Shown here in pieces: positions 36,506 through 45,986 of a DNA stretch of 64,000 nucleotides. The notes under the pieces were generated by a model. The model ran no database searches and was not told where the DNA came from. It saw only the letters and a list, made by a program, of their open reading frames with translations. The translations under genes were made by a program, and so were the position numbers. Each line of letters opens with the position of its first letter. Position 1 is the first letter of the stretch. Source of the stretch: an uncultured Paraprevotella sp. Its GTDB lineage: Bacteria > Bacteroidota > Bacteroidia > Bacteroidales > Bacteroidaceae. The stretch spans positions 1 through 64,000 of the forward strand of contig CALUFQ010000004.1 in NCBI GenBank assembly GCA_944319925.1, in the 5' to 3' direction.

Positions 36506-37855
36506 ATGGCAAATGTAATTAAATTACGCAAGGGTCTTGACGTGAATCTCAAGGGCCTGGCTGCCAAGGAGGAGTTTCAGGTGAAAAGTCCGGGCGAGTT
36601 CGCGTTGATGCCGGATGACTTCACAGGGACGAAACCTAAAGTGGTGGTCAAGGAGGGAGATACGGTCAAGGCGGGGGATGCTTTGTTCGTGGACAAAGTA
36701 CGTCCGGAAGTGAAATTTGTCTCTCCCGTGAGTGGGAAAGTGACGTTGGTGGAGCGTGGCGACCGCCGCAAGGTGTTGTCGGTGCGCGTGGAAGCTGATG
36801 CACAGCAGCAGTATGTGGATTTCGGCAAGGCAAGTTTGGAGCAGATGACGGCGCAGGATGTGAAAGACATGCTTTTGAAGTCCGGGTTGTTCGGATTCTT
36901 CAAGCAGCGTCCATACGACGTGGTGCCTGATCCTTCAGTGGCTCCGAAAGCCATATTTGTGTCGGCCTTCAATTCCATGCCGTTGGCAGCGGACTTCGAG
37001 TTCGTGTTGAAAGGCCGTGAAGCCGATTTCCAGACGGGGCTTGACGCTTTGGCCAAGATGGCAAAGACATACCTGGGCGTGAGCACGAAGCAGACGGCTT
37101 CGGCATTGACTGCGGCTAAGAATGTGACGGTGAACTTCTTCGACGGTCCGGCACCGGCCGGCAACGTGGGAGTGCAGATTAACCATATCGACCCGGTGAA
37201 CAAGGGGGAGACCGTTTGGACGCTTGGCGCGGAAGAAGTGATTTTCGTGGGTCATTTGTTTAACACGGGCAAGCTTGACTTCACGCGTCTTGTGGCTTTT
37301 GCCGGCTCGGAAGTGAAGCAACCCGCTTATTGCCGTATGACCGTGGGGCAAAAATTGTCCACTTTGGTAGAAGGCCGCGTGTCGGAAAGCCGCACCTTGC
37401 GCGTCATCAGCGGCAACGTGATGACGGGCGTGAAGACTACGGCCGACGGTTTCTTGGGCGCGCATGCCACGGAGGTGAATGTGATTCCGGAGGGTGACGA
37501 CGTGCATGAAATGTTCGGTTGGATTATGCCGCGTTTCAGCGACTATTCTTCTAGCCGCGCTTATTGCAGCTGGCTTTTCGGCAAGAAGGCGTATGCGTTG
37601 GATGCCCGTGTAAAGGGCGGCGAGCGTCACATGATCATGTCCGGCGAATACGACCGCGTGTTCCCGATGGACATTTTTCCGGAGCAATTGGTGAAAGCCA
37701 TCATCACGGGCGACATTGACCGCATGGAAGCTTTGGGCATTTACGAAGTGGCTCCCGAGGACTTTGCCCTCTGCGAGTTCGTGGATTCTTCGAAACTCGA
37801 AGTGCAGCGCATTGTCCGCGAAGGATTGGACATGCTTCGCAAGGAGATGGCTTAA
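36506..37855 (+). CDS. nqrA: Na+-translocating NADH:quinone reductase subunit A
   Basis: The protein is 449 aa, standard for NqrA. The start VIKLRKGLDVNLKG, the lipoyl-like KVVVKEGDTVKAGDALFVDK, SPVSGKVTLVERGDRRKVLSVRVE, and the later FSDYSSSRAYCSWLFG and GEYDRVFPMDIFPEQL are family hallmarks. NqrA is the peripheral cytoplasmic subunit involved in quinone binding. It is the first gene of a complete, tightly packed nqrABCDEF operon. This complex oxidises NADH, reduces menaquinone and pumps Na+. Confidence 0.97.
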   Translation: MANVIKLRKGLDVNLKGLAAKEEFQVKSPGEFALMPDDFTGTKPKVVVKEGDTVKAGDALFVDKVRPEVKFVSPVSGKVTLVERGDRRKVLSVRVEADAQQQYVDFGKASLEQMTAQDVKDMLLKSGLFGFFKQRPYDVVPDPSVAPKAIFVSAFNSMPLAADFEFVLKGREADFQTGLDALAKMAKTYLGVSTKQTASALTAAKNVTVNFFDGPAPAGNVGVQINHIDPVNKGETVWTLGAEEVIFVGHLFNTGKLDFTRLVAFAGSEVKQPAYCRMTVGQKLSTLVEGRVSESRTLRVISGNVMTGVKTTADGFLGAHATEVNVIPEGDDVHEMFGWIMPRFSDYSSSRAYCSWLFGKKAYALDARVKGGERHMIMSGEYDRVFPMDIFPEQLVKAIITGDIDRMEALGIYEVAPEDFALCEFVDSSKLEVQRIVREGLDMLRKEMA

Positions 37856-37885
37856 ATATGTTTCATCGCTAAATAGATAATAATA

Positions 37886-39052
37886 ATGAATGCGTTAAGA
37901 AAATATCTGGATAAGATAAAGCCTTCTTTTGAGGAAGGGGGCAAGCTTCACGCTTTCCGTTCGGTGTTCGAAGGGTTCGAGTCTTTCCTGTTCGTGCCCA
38001 ATGCCACGTCGAAGTCGGGAGTGAACGTGCATGATGCGATTGACAGCAAGCGCATCATGATATTTGTGGTTATCGCGTTGATGCCGGCACTTTTGTTCGG
38101 CATGTACAACATCGGTTACCAAAACTATGCGGCGGCCGGAGTGGACGGCACGTTTTGGGAAATGTTCGGCTTCGGCTTGCTGGCCGTGTTGCCCAAGATT
38201 ATTGTTTCCTATATCGTCGGCCTTGGTATCGAGTTCATTGTGGCCCAGTGGAAGCATGAGGAAATTCAGGAAGGCTACTTGGTCACGGGTATGCTTGTGC
38301 CGATGATTGTGCCGGTGGACTGTCCGTTGTGGATTATCGCCATCGCTTGTGCTTTTGCCGTGATTTTCGCCAAGGAAATCTTTGGTGGTACAGGCATGAA
38401 CATCTTCAACGTGGCTTTGATAACCCGCGCGTTCCTCTTCTTTGCCTATCCTACGGCCATGAGTGGCGACGCTTGCTGGGTGGCCAAGGAAAGCATCTGC
38501 GGTTTGGGTAACGACCTGCCCGATGCCTTCACGATGGCCACTCCGCTCGGCGAGGTGGCTACGGGTACTGTGCCTGCGTTCTCTTGGGACCAGGTGTGGG
38601 GCTTCATTCCGGGTTCCATCGGTGAAACCAGCGTGGTGGCCATCGCCATCGGCGCGGTTATCCTCCTTTGGACGGGCATTGCCAGCTGGCGCACCATGTT
38701 GAGCGTCTTTGTCGGCGGTGCGTTGCTGGCTTGGATTTTCAACCAATGGGGTCCCGAAGGCAACGCCGGTGCCATGGTGCCGTGGTACCAGCATTTGGCA
38801 TTGGGCGGCTTCTGCTTCGGTGCCGTGTTCATGGCTACCGACCCGGTGACTTCCGCCCGCACGGTGCCCGGACAGTTCGTTTACGGCTTCCTCATCGGTG
38901 CCATGGCCATCATAATCCGTGTGCTCAATCCGGGCTATCCCGAGGGCATGATGCTGGCCATCTTGTTGATGAACTTGTTCGCCCCGCTGATTGACTATTG
39001 TGTAATTCAGAATAATATCGACAAGCGCGCGAAACGTGCGATTAAAAAATAA
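37886..39052 (+). CDS. nqrB: Na+-translocating NADH:quinone reductase subunit B
   Basis: The protein is 388 aa with about ten membrane helices. The covalent FMN site is DAFTMATPLGEV: the flavinylated Thr should be Thr219, in the tetrapeptide TMAT where many bacteria have SGAT. GMNIFNVALITRAFLFFAYP and MATDPVTSARTVPGQFVYG are conserved. NqrB forms the main Na+ path and carries FMN and riboflavin. It follows nqrA by 30 bp. Confidence 0.96.
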   Translation: MNALRKYLDKIKPSFEEGGKLHAFRSVFEGFESFLFVPNATSKSGVNVHDAIDSKRIMIFVVIALMPALLFGMYNIGYQNYAAAGVDGTFWEMFGFGLLAVLPKIIVSYIVGLGIEFIVAQWKHEEIQEGYLVTGMLVPMIVPVDCPLWIIAIACAFAVIFAKEIFGGTGMNIFNVALITRAFLFFAYPTAMSGDACWVAKESICGLGNDLPDAFTMATPLGEVATGTVPAFSWDQVWGFIPGSIGETSVVAIAIGAVILLWTGIASWRTMLSVFVGGALLAWIFNQWGPEGNAGAMVPWYQHLALGGFCFGAVFMATDPVTSARTVPGQFVYGFLIGAMAIIIRVLNPGYPEGMMLAILLMNLFAPLIDYCVIQNNIDKRAKRAIKK

Positions 39053-39058
39053 GGAACT

Positions 39059-39919
39059 ATGGCTACAAAGAAATTCAAATGTAAAGTATGTGGCTACATA
39101 CATGAGGGGGATGCCGCTCCCGAAAAATGTCCGGTGTGCCAGGCTCCCGCTTCCGAGTTCGAGGAAATCATGGAGGAAGGTGCCGATAAGCCTGCCAAAA
39201 AAGGACTGAACACGGACGGCAATACCTATACCATCATATATTCTTGCATCGTGGTGGTCATCGTGGCGTTCTTGTTGGCGTTCGTGTCCAAGGTGCTTGA
39301 GCCGCAGTCGATGGCCAATGTGCGCATTGACAAGAAGAGCCAGATTCTGGCTGCGTTGAATCTCCGTGATGTGGAAAAGGCCGATGTGGAGAAAACCTAC
39401 AGCGAAGTCGTCGTGGCCGACGAAATCATAGACAAGGACGGCAATGTGGTCAAGGACGGGAAGTCCAAAGATCAGGATGGTTTTGTCGTGGAAGACAAGA
39501 ACATCTCGGACGAATGCCTTCCTTTATATGTCTGCGAAGTAAACGGCGAGACGAAATATGTCATTCCCGTGACGGGTAAAGGTCTGTGGGATGCCATTTG
39601 GGGCTATGTAGCCTTGAATGCGGACAAGAATACTGTCTATGGCGTGTATTTCACCCACAAGGGAGAAACCGCCGGCTTGGGTGCTTTGATTACCGAGTAT
39701 GAAAAGTTCCAAAAGCAGTTTGAAGGCAAGAAACTGATGAATGCCGACGGTTCTGCCGTGGCTCTGAGCGTAGTGAAGAAAGGCAAGACGGTCGTGGGGC
39801 TGGACGATGCCAACCGTTGCGACGCGCTGACAGGTGCCACGCTGACTACAAATGGCGTACACGCTATGTTGCAGGAATGCTTGTCCCGTTACATGACATT
39901 TTTAACGACTAACGAATAA
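39059..39919 (+). CDS. nqrC: NqrC with an N-terminal rubredoxin-like domain
   Basis: The protein is 286 aa. Residues 4-40 are a small iron-binding domain with CKVC (Cys8, Cys11) and CPVC (Cys24, Cys27) in the arrangement of rubrerythrin-type rubredoxin tails ([11 protein letters not shown]...[11 protein letters not shown]). A linker leads to one membrane helix (about 54-76) and then the normal NqrC FMN-binding domain, whose flavinylation motif DALTGATLT has the acceptor Thr261. NqrC passes electrons between subunits via covalent FMN. The frame is continuous and the ATG at 39059 lies 6 bp after nqrB, so the fusion is in the native gene and is not an annotation artefact. A classical NqrC starts with its membrane helix. 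Confidence 0.95.
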   Translation: MATKKFKCKVCGYIHEGDAAPEKCPVCQAPASEFEEIMEEGADKPAKKGLNTDGNTYTIIYSCIVVVIVAFLLAFVSKVLEPQSMANVRIDKKSQILAALNLRDVEKADVEKTYSEVVVADEIIDKDGNVVKDGKSKDQDGFVVEDKNISDECLPLYVCEVNGETKYVIPVTGKGLWDAIWGYVALNADKNTVYGVYFTHKGETAGLGALITEYEKFQKQFEGKKLMNADGSAVALSVVKKGKTVVGLDDANRCDALTGATLTTNGVHAMLQECLSRYMTFLTTNE

Positions 39920-39935
39920 TAAGGAGGCAAGAGAT

Positions 39936-40568
39936 ATGAGCAAGTTATTTTCTAAAGAGAACCGGGAAGTATTTACCGCCCCGCTTAATCTCGACAACCC
40001 GATTGCCGTGCAGGTGCTGGGTATCTGTTCCGCATTGGCGGTGACTTCGCAGATGCAGCCGGCCATTGTCATGGGACTTTCCGTGGCTGTGATTACGGCA
40101 TTTTCCAATTTGATTATTTCACTTATCCGCAAGACCATTCCCAACCGCATCCGCATCATTGTGCAGTTGGTCGTGGTGGCTGCGCTGGTGACCATCGTGA
40201 GCATGGTGCTTAAGGCTTTCGCCTACGACGTGAGCGTACAGCTTTCTGTCTATGTCGGGCTGATTATCACCAACTGTATCCTGATGGGACGCCTTGAAGC
40301 GTTTGCCATGATGAACGGGCCGTGGGAAAGTTTCCTCGACGGTTTGGGCAACGGTTTGGGCTATGCGCTTGTGCTCGTCGTGGTGGGCACGGTGCGCGAG
40401 TTCTTGGGCAACGGCTCCTTGCTGGGCTTCCAGGTCATTCCGCAGAGTTTCTACGACATGGGTTACATGAACAACGGCATGATGACGATGCCGGCCATGG
40501 CGCTGATTCTTCTGGGTTGCGTGATTTGGGTACACAGGGCCTATAATGAGAAAAAGGAAAAGAAGTAA
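39936..40568 (+). CDS. nqrD: Na+-translocating NADH:quinone reductase subunit D
   Basis: The protein is 210 aa and six-helix. LDNPIAVQVLGICSALAVTSQM carries the conserved Cys of the first helix, and VGLIITNCILMGRLEAFAM the second, which together with NqrE ligate an iron or [2Fe-2S] centre inside the membrane. A good ribosome binding site (AAGGAGG, 39921-39927) precedes it. It is the homologue of RnfE. Confidence 0.96.
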   Translation: MSKLFSKENREVFTAPLNLDNPIAVQVLGICSALAVTSQMQPAIVMGLSVAVITAFSNLIISLIRKTIPNRIRIIVQLVVVAALVTIVSMVLKAFAYDVSVQLSVYVGLIITNCILMGRLEAFAMMNGPWESFLDGLGNGLGYALVLVVVGTVREFLGNGSLLGFQVIPQSFYDMGYMNNGMMTMPAMALILLGCVIWVHRAYNEKKEKK

Positions 40569-40600
40569 ACGAACCACATCCTAAAACATAGAAAGACAAT

Positions 40601-41227
40601 ATGGAACATTTCTTAAGTTTGTTTGTCCGTTCGATTTTTGTGGACAACATGATTTTCGCTTTCTTCTTGGGTATGTGTTCTTACTTGGCCGTATCCAAGA
40701 ATGTAAAGACGGCCCTCGGGCTGGGTATCGCCGTGACGTTTGTCTTGGTGGTGACCGTTCCCGTGGACTATTTGCTGCAGACCAAAGTGCTTTCCGAGGA
40801 TGGCATCCTTGGCATTGACCTGACCTATCTCTCGTTCATCCTGTTCATTGCCGTGATTGCCGGCATTACGCAGTTGGTGGAGATGGTGGTGGAGCGTTTC
40901 ACGCCTTCCCTCTATGCCGCGTTGGGTATCTTCCTCCCGTTGATTGCTGTGAACTGTGCCATCATGGGTGCTTCGCTCTTTATGCAGCAGCGCATCTCCA
41001 TGGATCCGGCCACCAGCACACAGGCCATCTCCAACGTGTGGGATTCCATCGCCTACGCCTTGGGTTCAGGTATCGGTTGGTTGCTGGCCATCGTCTCGTT
41101 GGCTGCCATTCGCGAGAAAATGGCCTATACCGACGTGCCCAAGCCGTTGCAGGGACTGGGCATCACGTTCATCACGGTGGGCCTGATGGCCATGGCATTT
41201 ATGTGTTTCTCTGGTTTAAGTATTTAA
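40601..41227 (+). CDS. nqrE: Na+-translocating NADH:quinone reductase subunit E
   Basis: The protein is 208 aa. [22 protein letters not shown] and [15 protein letters not shown] hold the two conserved membrane Cys that pair with those of NqrD. Six membrane helices are seen. It is the homologue of RnfA. It follows nqrD by 32 bp and precedes nqrF by 18 bp. Confidence 0.96.
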   Translation: MEHFLSLFVRSIFVDNMIFAFFLGMCSYLAVSKNVKTALGLGIAVTFVLVVTVPVDYLLQTKVLSEDGILGIDLTYLSFILFIAVIAGITQLVEMVVERFTPSLYAALGIFLPLIAVNCAIMGASLFMQQRISMDPATSTQAISNVWDSIAYALGSGIGWLLAIVSLAAIREKMAYTDVPKPLQGLGITFITVGLMAMAFMCFSGLSI

Positions 41228-41245
41228 AAGGAAAGGAATAGAACA

Positions 41246-42514
41246 ATGGATATGAATTTTATTTATGCGAGCATTGGCGTATTCCTCGTCACAATCCTTC
41301 TTTTGGTCATCATCCTGCTGGTTGCCAAGAAATATTTGTCGCCGAGCGGAAACGTGAACATCACCATCAATGGGGACAAGGTCATCTCTGTGGCTCAGGG
41401 AAGCAGCTTGTTGTCCACCTTGTCGGAACAGGGCATTTATCTTTCTTCCGCTTGCGGCGGCAAGGGGTCTTGCGGCCAGTGCAAGTGCCAGGTGGTCGAA
41501 GGCGGCGGTGAGATTCTGGATTCTGAAAAGGGACATTTCACCCGTAAGCAGATTAAGGATCATTGGCGTCTGGGTTGCCAGTGCAAGGTGAAGGGTGATT
41601 TGGCCATCAAGGTGCCTGAATCCGTCATGGGCGTGAAGGAATACGAATGTACCGTCATCAGCAACAAAAATGTGGCTACGTTCATCAAGGAATTCAAGGT
41701 GCAGTTGCCGAAGGGGGCGCACATGGACTTCCTTCCGGGTTCGTATGCACAGATTAAGATTCCTACGTTCACCATCGATTACGACAAGGACATCGACAAG
41801 AGTCTCATCGGCGACGAGTACTTGCCCGCTTGGCAGAAGTTCGGTCTCTTCCCGTTGAAGTGCGTCAATACGGAACCGACGGTCCGTGCCTACTCCATGG
41901 CCAACTATCCGGCCGAGGGCGACGTGTTCATGTTGACCGTGCGTATCGCCACTCCTCCGTTTAAGCCGGACCGTAGCGGCTTCATGGACGTGAACCCGGG
42001 TATCGCTTCGTCTTACATCTTCACCCTCAAGCCGGGCGACAAGGTGGTGATGAGCGGTCCTTACGGAGACTTCCATCCGCATTTCGACAGCAAGAAGGAG
42101 ATGATTTGGGTCGGCGGTGGTGCCGGTATGGCTCCCTTGCGTGCGCAAATCATGCACATGACCAAGACGTTGAACACGCGCGATCGCGAAATGCACTATT
42201 TCTACGGCGCACGTGCCTTGAACGAGGTGTTCTACTTGCAGGACTTCCTGAGCTTGGAGAAGGAGTTCCCCAACTTCCATTTCCACTTGGCTTTGGACCG
42301 TCCGGACCCCGCAGCCGATGCCGCAGGCGTGAAGTACACTCCGGGTTTTGTGCATAAGGTGATGTACGACACCTATCTGAAGGACCATGAGGCCCCCGAG
42401 GATATCGAGTACTACATGTGCGGTCCCGGCCCGATGTCGAATGCCGTGGTGCAGATGCTCGACGGTCTCGGCGTAGATTCCGAATCCATCATGTACGATA
42501 ACTTCGGCGGATAG
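41246..42514 (+). CDS. nqrF: Na+-translocating NADH:quinone reductase subunit F
   Basis: The protein is 422 aa. One N-terminal membrane helix is followed by a plant-type [2Fe-2S] ferredoxin domain ([14 protein letters not shown], then a distant LGCQCKV). FAD binding is at RAYSMANYP. The NADH-binding domain contains [13 protein letters not shown] and ends with [13 protein letters not shown]. NqrF is the NADH-oxidising entry point of the complex. It is the last gene, followed by a strong terminator. Confidence 0.97.
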   Translation: MDMNFIYASIGVFLVTILLLVIILLVAKKYLSPSGNVNITINGDKVISVAQGSSLLSTLSEQGIYLSSACGGKGSCGQCKCQVVEGGGEILDSEKGHFTRKQIKDHWRLGCQCKVKGDLAIKVPESVMGVKEYECTVISNKNVATFIKEFKVQLPKGAHMDFLPGSYAQIKIPTFTIDYDKDIDKSLIGDEYLPAWQKFGLFPLKCVNTEPTVRAYSMANYPAEGDVFMLTVRIATPPFKPDRSGFMDVNPGIASSYIFTLKPGDKVVMSGPYGDFHPHFDSKKEMIWVGGGAGMAPLRAQIMHMTKTLNTRDREMHYFYGARALNEVFYLQDFLSLEKEFPNFHFHLALDRPDPAADAAGVKYTPGFVHKVMYDTYLKDHEAPEDIEYYMCGPGPMSNAVVQMLDGLGVDSESIMYDNFGG

Positions 42515-42542
42515 TTCTTTGTCCAAGGAAGAGTTATTGAAA

Positions 42543-42588
42543 GTAACAAGCCCCCGAGGAGCGCATCCCCGGGGGCTTGTTACTTTTT
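42543..42588. terminator. Strong intrinsic terminator of the nqr operon
   Basis: A perfect 14-bp inverted repeat (42543-42556 with 42570-42583) with a C5/G5 core is followed by TTTTT on the plus strand. It also lies just past the end of the convergent MATE gene and may serve both. Confidence 0.9.
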
Positions 42589-43922
42589 CACGTTGCACAC
42601 TTGTGTGCCTGCCACCGCAGGTACCAGAAGCAGATTAACAACGACACGGTGGTGGCCAATGGCGGTGCGAAACCCATCCAGAAGAGAGAGGAAGGGGCGA
42701 TGTGGCTGAATGCCCACGACAGCGGGACGCGGAACAGGAAGGTGGCAATCAGGCTGTGTACCATGGGAAACCAGGAGTTGCCCTGCCCGCTGAAGTAGGA
42801 GTTGATGCAGAACACGAAGCTGACGATGACGCAGTCGATGCTGTAGCCGCGCAGGTAGTCCGCTCCCATGGTCACGACGGCAGGGTCATGGGTGAAGATG
42901 GCCGTCAGCGTTTCCGGTAGGAACTGGGAATAGATGCATACGCTGATGCCGAACACCAAGGCCATGCCGATGCCCGAGCGCAGGCAGAGGTTCATGCGGC
43001 GGATGAGGCCCGCGCCGTAGTTTTGTGCCGTCATGGCGGCTACCGCAGAAGATATGGCCATGGGCGGCAGCATGGCGAACGTGATGATTTTCTCCACCAC
43101 GCCGAGCGCGGCCGAGGCTATGACTCCCATTTGGTTGACAATGACGGTGATGAGCAGGAACGACACGTTGATGAGCGCGTCTTGGAGAGCGATGGGGGCA
43201 CCCAGCTTCACGATGCGTCGGGACAACGGGCCGTCGAGCCGGATGTCACGGCGGGAGAAGGCAAAGTGGAATCCGTGTCGGTGAAGGAACCATAAGGCGG
43301 TGGCGAAGCTGATGCCTTGCGAGGCTACGGTGGCGATGGCCGCTCCGGCTGCCCGCAGGTGGAAGCCGCCCACGAGAAGGAAGTCAAGGATGATGTTGAT
43401 GGCGCAGGCCAGCCCTACGAAGTAGAGCGGCGTGCGTGAGTCGCCTAATCCGCGCAGGATGCCGCAGACCACGTTGTAGCCCATGATGAACGGGATGCCC
43501 GCCGAACAGATCAGCAGATAGTGCCGTGTGTCGGCCATGGCTTCCGTGGGGGTGTGCATCAGCTGGGCGATTTGGGTGTGTAACGCCACCATGACGAGCG
43601 TGAGCGCGAATCCCACGAGGGCGAAGAGCCAGACGGACGTACCGATGGTGTGTGCCGTCTGCCGGTCGTCCTTCGCTCCTGTGGCGATGGCGATGAGGAT
43701 GGTGGTGCCCGTGGTCAGGCCCAGGATGATGCCCGTGACGGTCTGCATCACCTGGCTTCCGATGGCCACGCCCGCCACGCTGGCCGCGTCATCGTAGATG
43801 CCCACCACAAACAGGTCTGCCCCGCCGTAGAGGGCTTGCAAGAGGTTCGCCAGCAGGAACGGCAGCGCGAACTGCAACAACACTTTGGGTACGCTTCCTT
43901 GCGTCAAGTCGAGTTCTTTCAT
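42588..43922 (-). CDS. MATE family efflux transporter
   Basis: The protein is 444 aa with 12 membrane helices in two similar halves. The start LTQGSVPKVLLQFALPFLLANLLQALYGGADLFVVG is characteristic, as is PLYFVGLACAINIILDFLLVGG in the first half. It should export cationic drugs or metabolites, coupled to Na+ or H+. The substrate cannot be predicted. A large hairpin (43958-44009) lies in its upstream region. Confidence 0.92.
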   Translation of the reverse strand: MKELDLTQGSVPKVLLQFALPFLLANLLQALYGGADLFVVGIYDDAASVAGVAIGSQVMQTVTGIILGLTTGTTILIAIATGAKDDRQTAHTIGTSVWLFALVGFALTLVMVALHTQIAQLMHTPTEAMADTRHYLLICSAGIPFIMGYNVVCGILRGLGDSRTPLYFVGLACAINIILDFLLVGGFHLRAAGAAIATVASQGISFATALWFLHRHGFHFAFSRRDIRLDGPLSRRIVKLGAPIALQDALINVSFLLITVIVNQMGVIASAALGVVEKIITFAMLPPMAISSAVAAMTAQNYGAGLIRRMNLCLRSGIGMALVFGISVCIYSQFLPETLTAIFTHDPAVVTMGADYLRGYSIDCVIVSFVFCINSYFSGQGNSWFPMVHSLIATFLFRVPLSWAFSHIAPSSLFWMGFAPPLATTVSLLICFWYLRWQAHKCAT

Positions 43923-43957
43923 ATTCTTATTATATTATGAGTCGCTGCCTGCAACCG

Positions 43958-44009
43958 GAAATGCCGGACAAGCTGATTGGTTTTACCCAGTCATCTTGTC
44001 CGGCATTTC
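43958..44009. promoter_or_regulatory. Large hairpin in the MATE gene leader
   Basis: A perfect 15-bp inverted repeat (43958-43972 with 43995-44009) and 22-nt loop lies 36 bp upstream of the MATE start. A -7-like CATCTTTG on the minus strand (44064-44057) is just before it, so the hairpin would be in the MATE leader. It has no T tract on either side. It could be an attenuation element, or a poor terminator of the upstream MBOAT operon. Confidence 0.4.
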
Positions 44010-44117
44010 GATTGCCCTCCGATGAGGATTACAAAACGTCTCTTCTTTTGCGGGTGCAAAGATGGGTCAAAAACTCGACGTTTCCAAATATTTCCTCTCC
44101 TTTTTGCAGATGTAAGG

Positions 44118-45986
44118 TCAGAACTGGAAGTAGATGAACGGCTGCATCTCGGCCGTGACGAACTGGTAGAGGACGAACACGGCGGCCACCACGAGGAGGG
44201 CCATTAGCGGTAGTGGCGTACGGGCGAACCAGATGCGGTAGCGGCGTTTCCAGTTGTCCGGCAACCAATGGATGACCATGCCCAATAGGAAGAGGCCGAA
44301 CACCTTGTCGTAGGCCAGGATGATGTCGCCCACGTTGGCGTTCCAGGCCGACCCGATCTGGTTCACCATCTCCGAAGCGATGCGCCATGCCGTCTCGTTG
44401 GCCACGGCGGGGTCGAGGTTGGACCCCGAGCGGAAGAACAGGCGGGTGAAACTGATGAACACGAACGTGACCCACACGGCCCAGGCGTGGCCTATCCAGT
44501 CCACGCGCCAACGCGCTTTGCTGGTCGTGTAGAGGAACTTGACGAGCGCACTGCCCGCGATGAAGAGCATGAACACGAGGAACAGGTTCCACACCGGAGC
44601 GGGATAGAACACAGAGAACACCCACACGAGGCCGAGGAAAAACAGCGCCCAAAGCAATTGGTTGAACGGGCGGAAGTCGCGCCAGAACTTGTAGACGATC
44701 ATGCCTACGCCGTTCAGGCCACCCCACACCATGAAGTTGCAGCTCGCACCGTGCCACAGTCCGCCGAGCAGCATCGTAATCATCGAGTTCAGGTTAGCCC
44801 AGATTTTCCGTCGCCGGTCGGGGTAGCGCAGTCCGGTATAGACTACGGCGGCGGCCAGCAGCAGCACGCCGACGGCGATGTAGGGGTTGCCCGACAGCAC
44901 CAAGGCGGCCAGCGTGATGGTCAGAATCCAAAAGTATGTGCCAAAGGTCGAGTTGCGGTTGCCGCCCAAGGGGATGTAGAGGTAAGTCTGCAGCCAGCGC
45001 GACAGCGAGATGTGCCAGCGTTTCCAAAAGTTGCTGCAGTTGGGCGCCTTGTAGGGCGAGTTGAAGTTGCGTGGCAGGTGGAAACCCATGAGCAGCGAGA
45101 GGCCGATGGCGATGTCCGTGTAGCCCGAGAAGTCGGCATACACCTGCAGCGAATAGGCGAAGAGGGCCATCAGGTTCTCGAAGCCGGAGAAGAGCATCGG
45201 GTTCTCGAACACGCGGTCGATGAAGTTCACCGCGATGTAGTCGCTCAGGATGATTTTCTTGAGCAGGCCGTTGAGAATCCAGAATACGGCCATGCCGAAC
45301 TGTAGCCGGCTCAGGCAGTACTTGCGGTAGAGCTGGGGGATGAAGTCGCTGGCTTTCACGATGGGGCCGGCCACGAGCTGGGGGAAGAAGGTGACGTAGA
45401 ACCCGAAGTCGAAGAAGTTGCGTACGGGTTTCACCAGCCCCTTGTACACGTCCGCCGTGTAGCTGATAATCTGGAACGTGTAGAACGAGATGCCCACCGG
45501 CAGGATGATGCGGTCGATGCTGAACACCGGTTCGCCCACGGCCCGGTTGAAGCCTTCGGCCAGGATGTTCGTCACTTGGAAGGAAGTGCCGCAAAGCGTG
45601 TTGACCAGGTCGGCGAAGAAGTAGGCATACTTGAAGTAGCACAGGATGGAGAGGTCGATCGTCACGCTCAGGATGAGGAACAGTTTCTTTCCCCACCGCG
45701 CCCGGCAGGCGTAGATGAACTGGGCGATGATGAAGTCGCTGAGGGTGACGAAGAGCAGCAGGCCGAAGAACAGCCCGCTCGTCTTGTAGTAGAACAGGAC
45801 GCTGATGAAGAACAGGTACGTGTTGCGCAGCAGACGCTTGTTGCGGAAGAGCGCGAACACGGCAAAGACGATGGCGAAGAACGCCCAGAACTGGAACTGC
45901 GTGAAGAGCAGCGGGCTTTCGGGATCGAAGGAGAACACCGTCTTCAGGTATTCCCACAGTATCGTCAGGTTTTCTTTAATTTCCAT
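44118..45986 (-). CDS. MBOAT family O-acyltransferase (AlgI/DltB type)
   Basis: The protein is 622 aa with at least twelve membrane helices. MBOAT hallmarks are WKRWHISLSRWLQTYLYIPLGGNR (about residues 325-348) and LGGLWHGASCNFMVWGGLNG, with the catalytic His in WHGAS. VGISFYTFQIISYTADVYKG is also conserved. Such proteins pass acetyl (or other acyl) groups across the membrane to extracellular polysaccharide or peptidoglycan. Two SGNH-type proteins are encoded immediately upstream in the same operon (11-bp and 4-bp overlaps), as in alginate O-acetylation systems. Confidence 0.92.
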   Translation of the reverse strand: MEIKENLTILWEYLKTVFSFDPESPLLFTQFQFWAFFAIVFAVFALFRNKRLLRNTYLFFISVLFYYKTSGLFFGLLLFVTLSDFIIAQFIYACRARWGKKLFLILSVTIDLSILCYFKYAYFFADLVNTLCGTSFQVTNILAEGFNRAVGEPVFSIDRIILPVGISFYTFQIISYTADVYKGLVKPVRNFFDFGFYVTFFPQLVAGPIVKASDFIPQLYRKYCLSRLQFGMAVFWILNGLLKKIILSDYIAVNFIDRVFENPMLFSGFENLMALFAYSLQVYADFSGYTDIAIGLSLLMGFHLPRNFNSPYKAPNCSNFWKRWHISLSRWLQTYLYIPLGGNRNSTFGTYFWILTITLAALVLSGNPYIAVGVLLLAAAVVYTGLRYPDRRRKIWANLNSMITMLLGGLWHGASCNFMVWGGLNGVGMIVYKFWRDFRPFNQLLWALFFLGLVWVFSVFYPAPVWNLFLVFMLFIAGSALVKFLYTTSKARWRVDWIGHAWAVWVTFVFISFTRLFFRSGSNLDPAVANETAWRIASEMVNQIGSAWNANVGDIILAYDKVFGLFLLGMVIHWLPDNWKRRYRIWFARTPLPLMALLVVAAVFVLYQFVTAEMQPFIYFQF

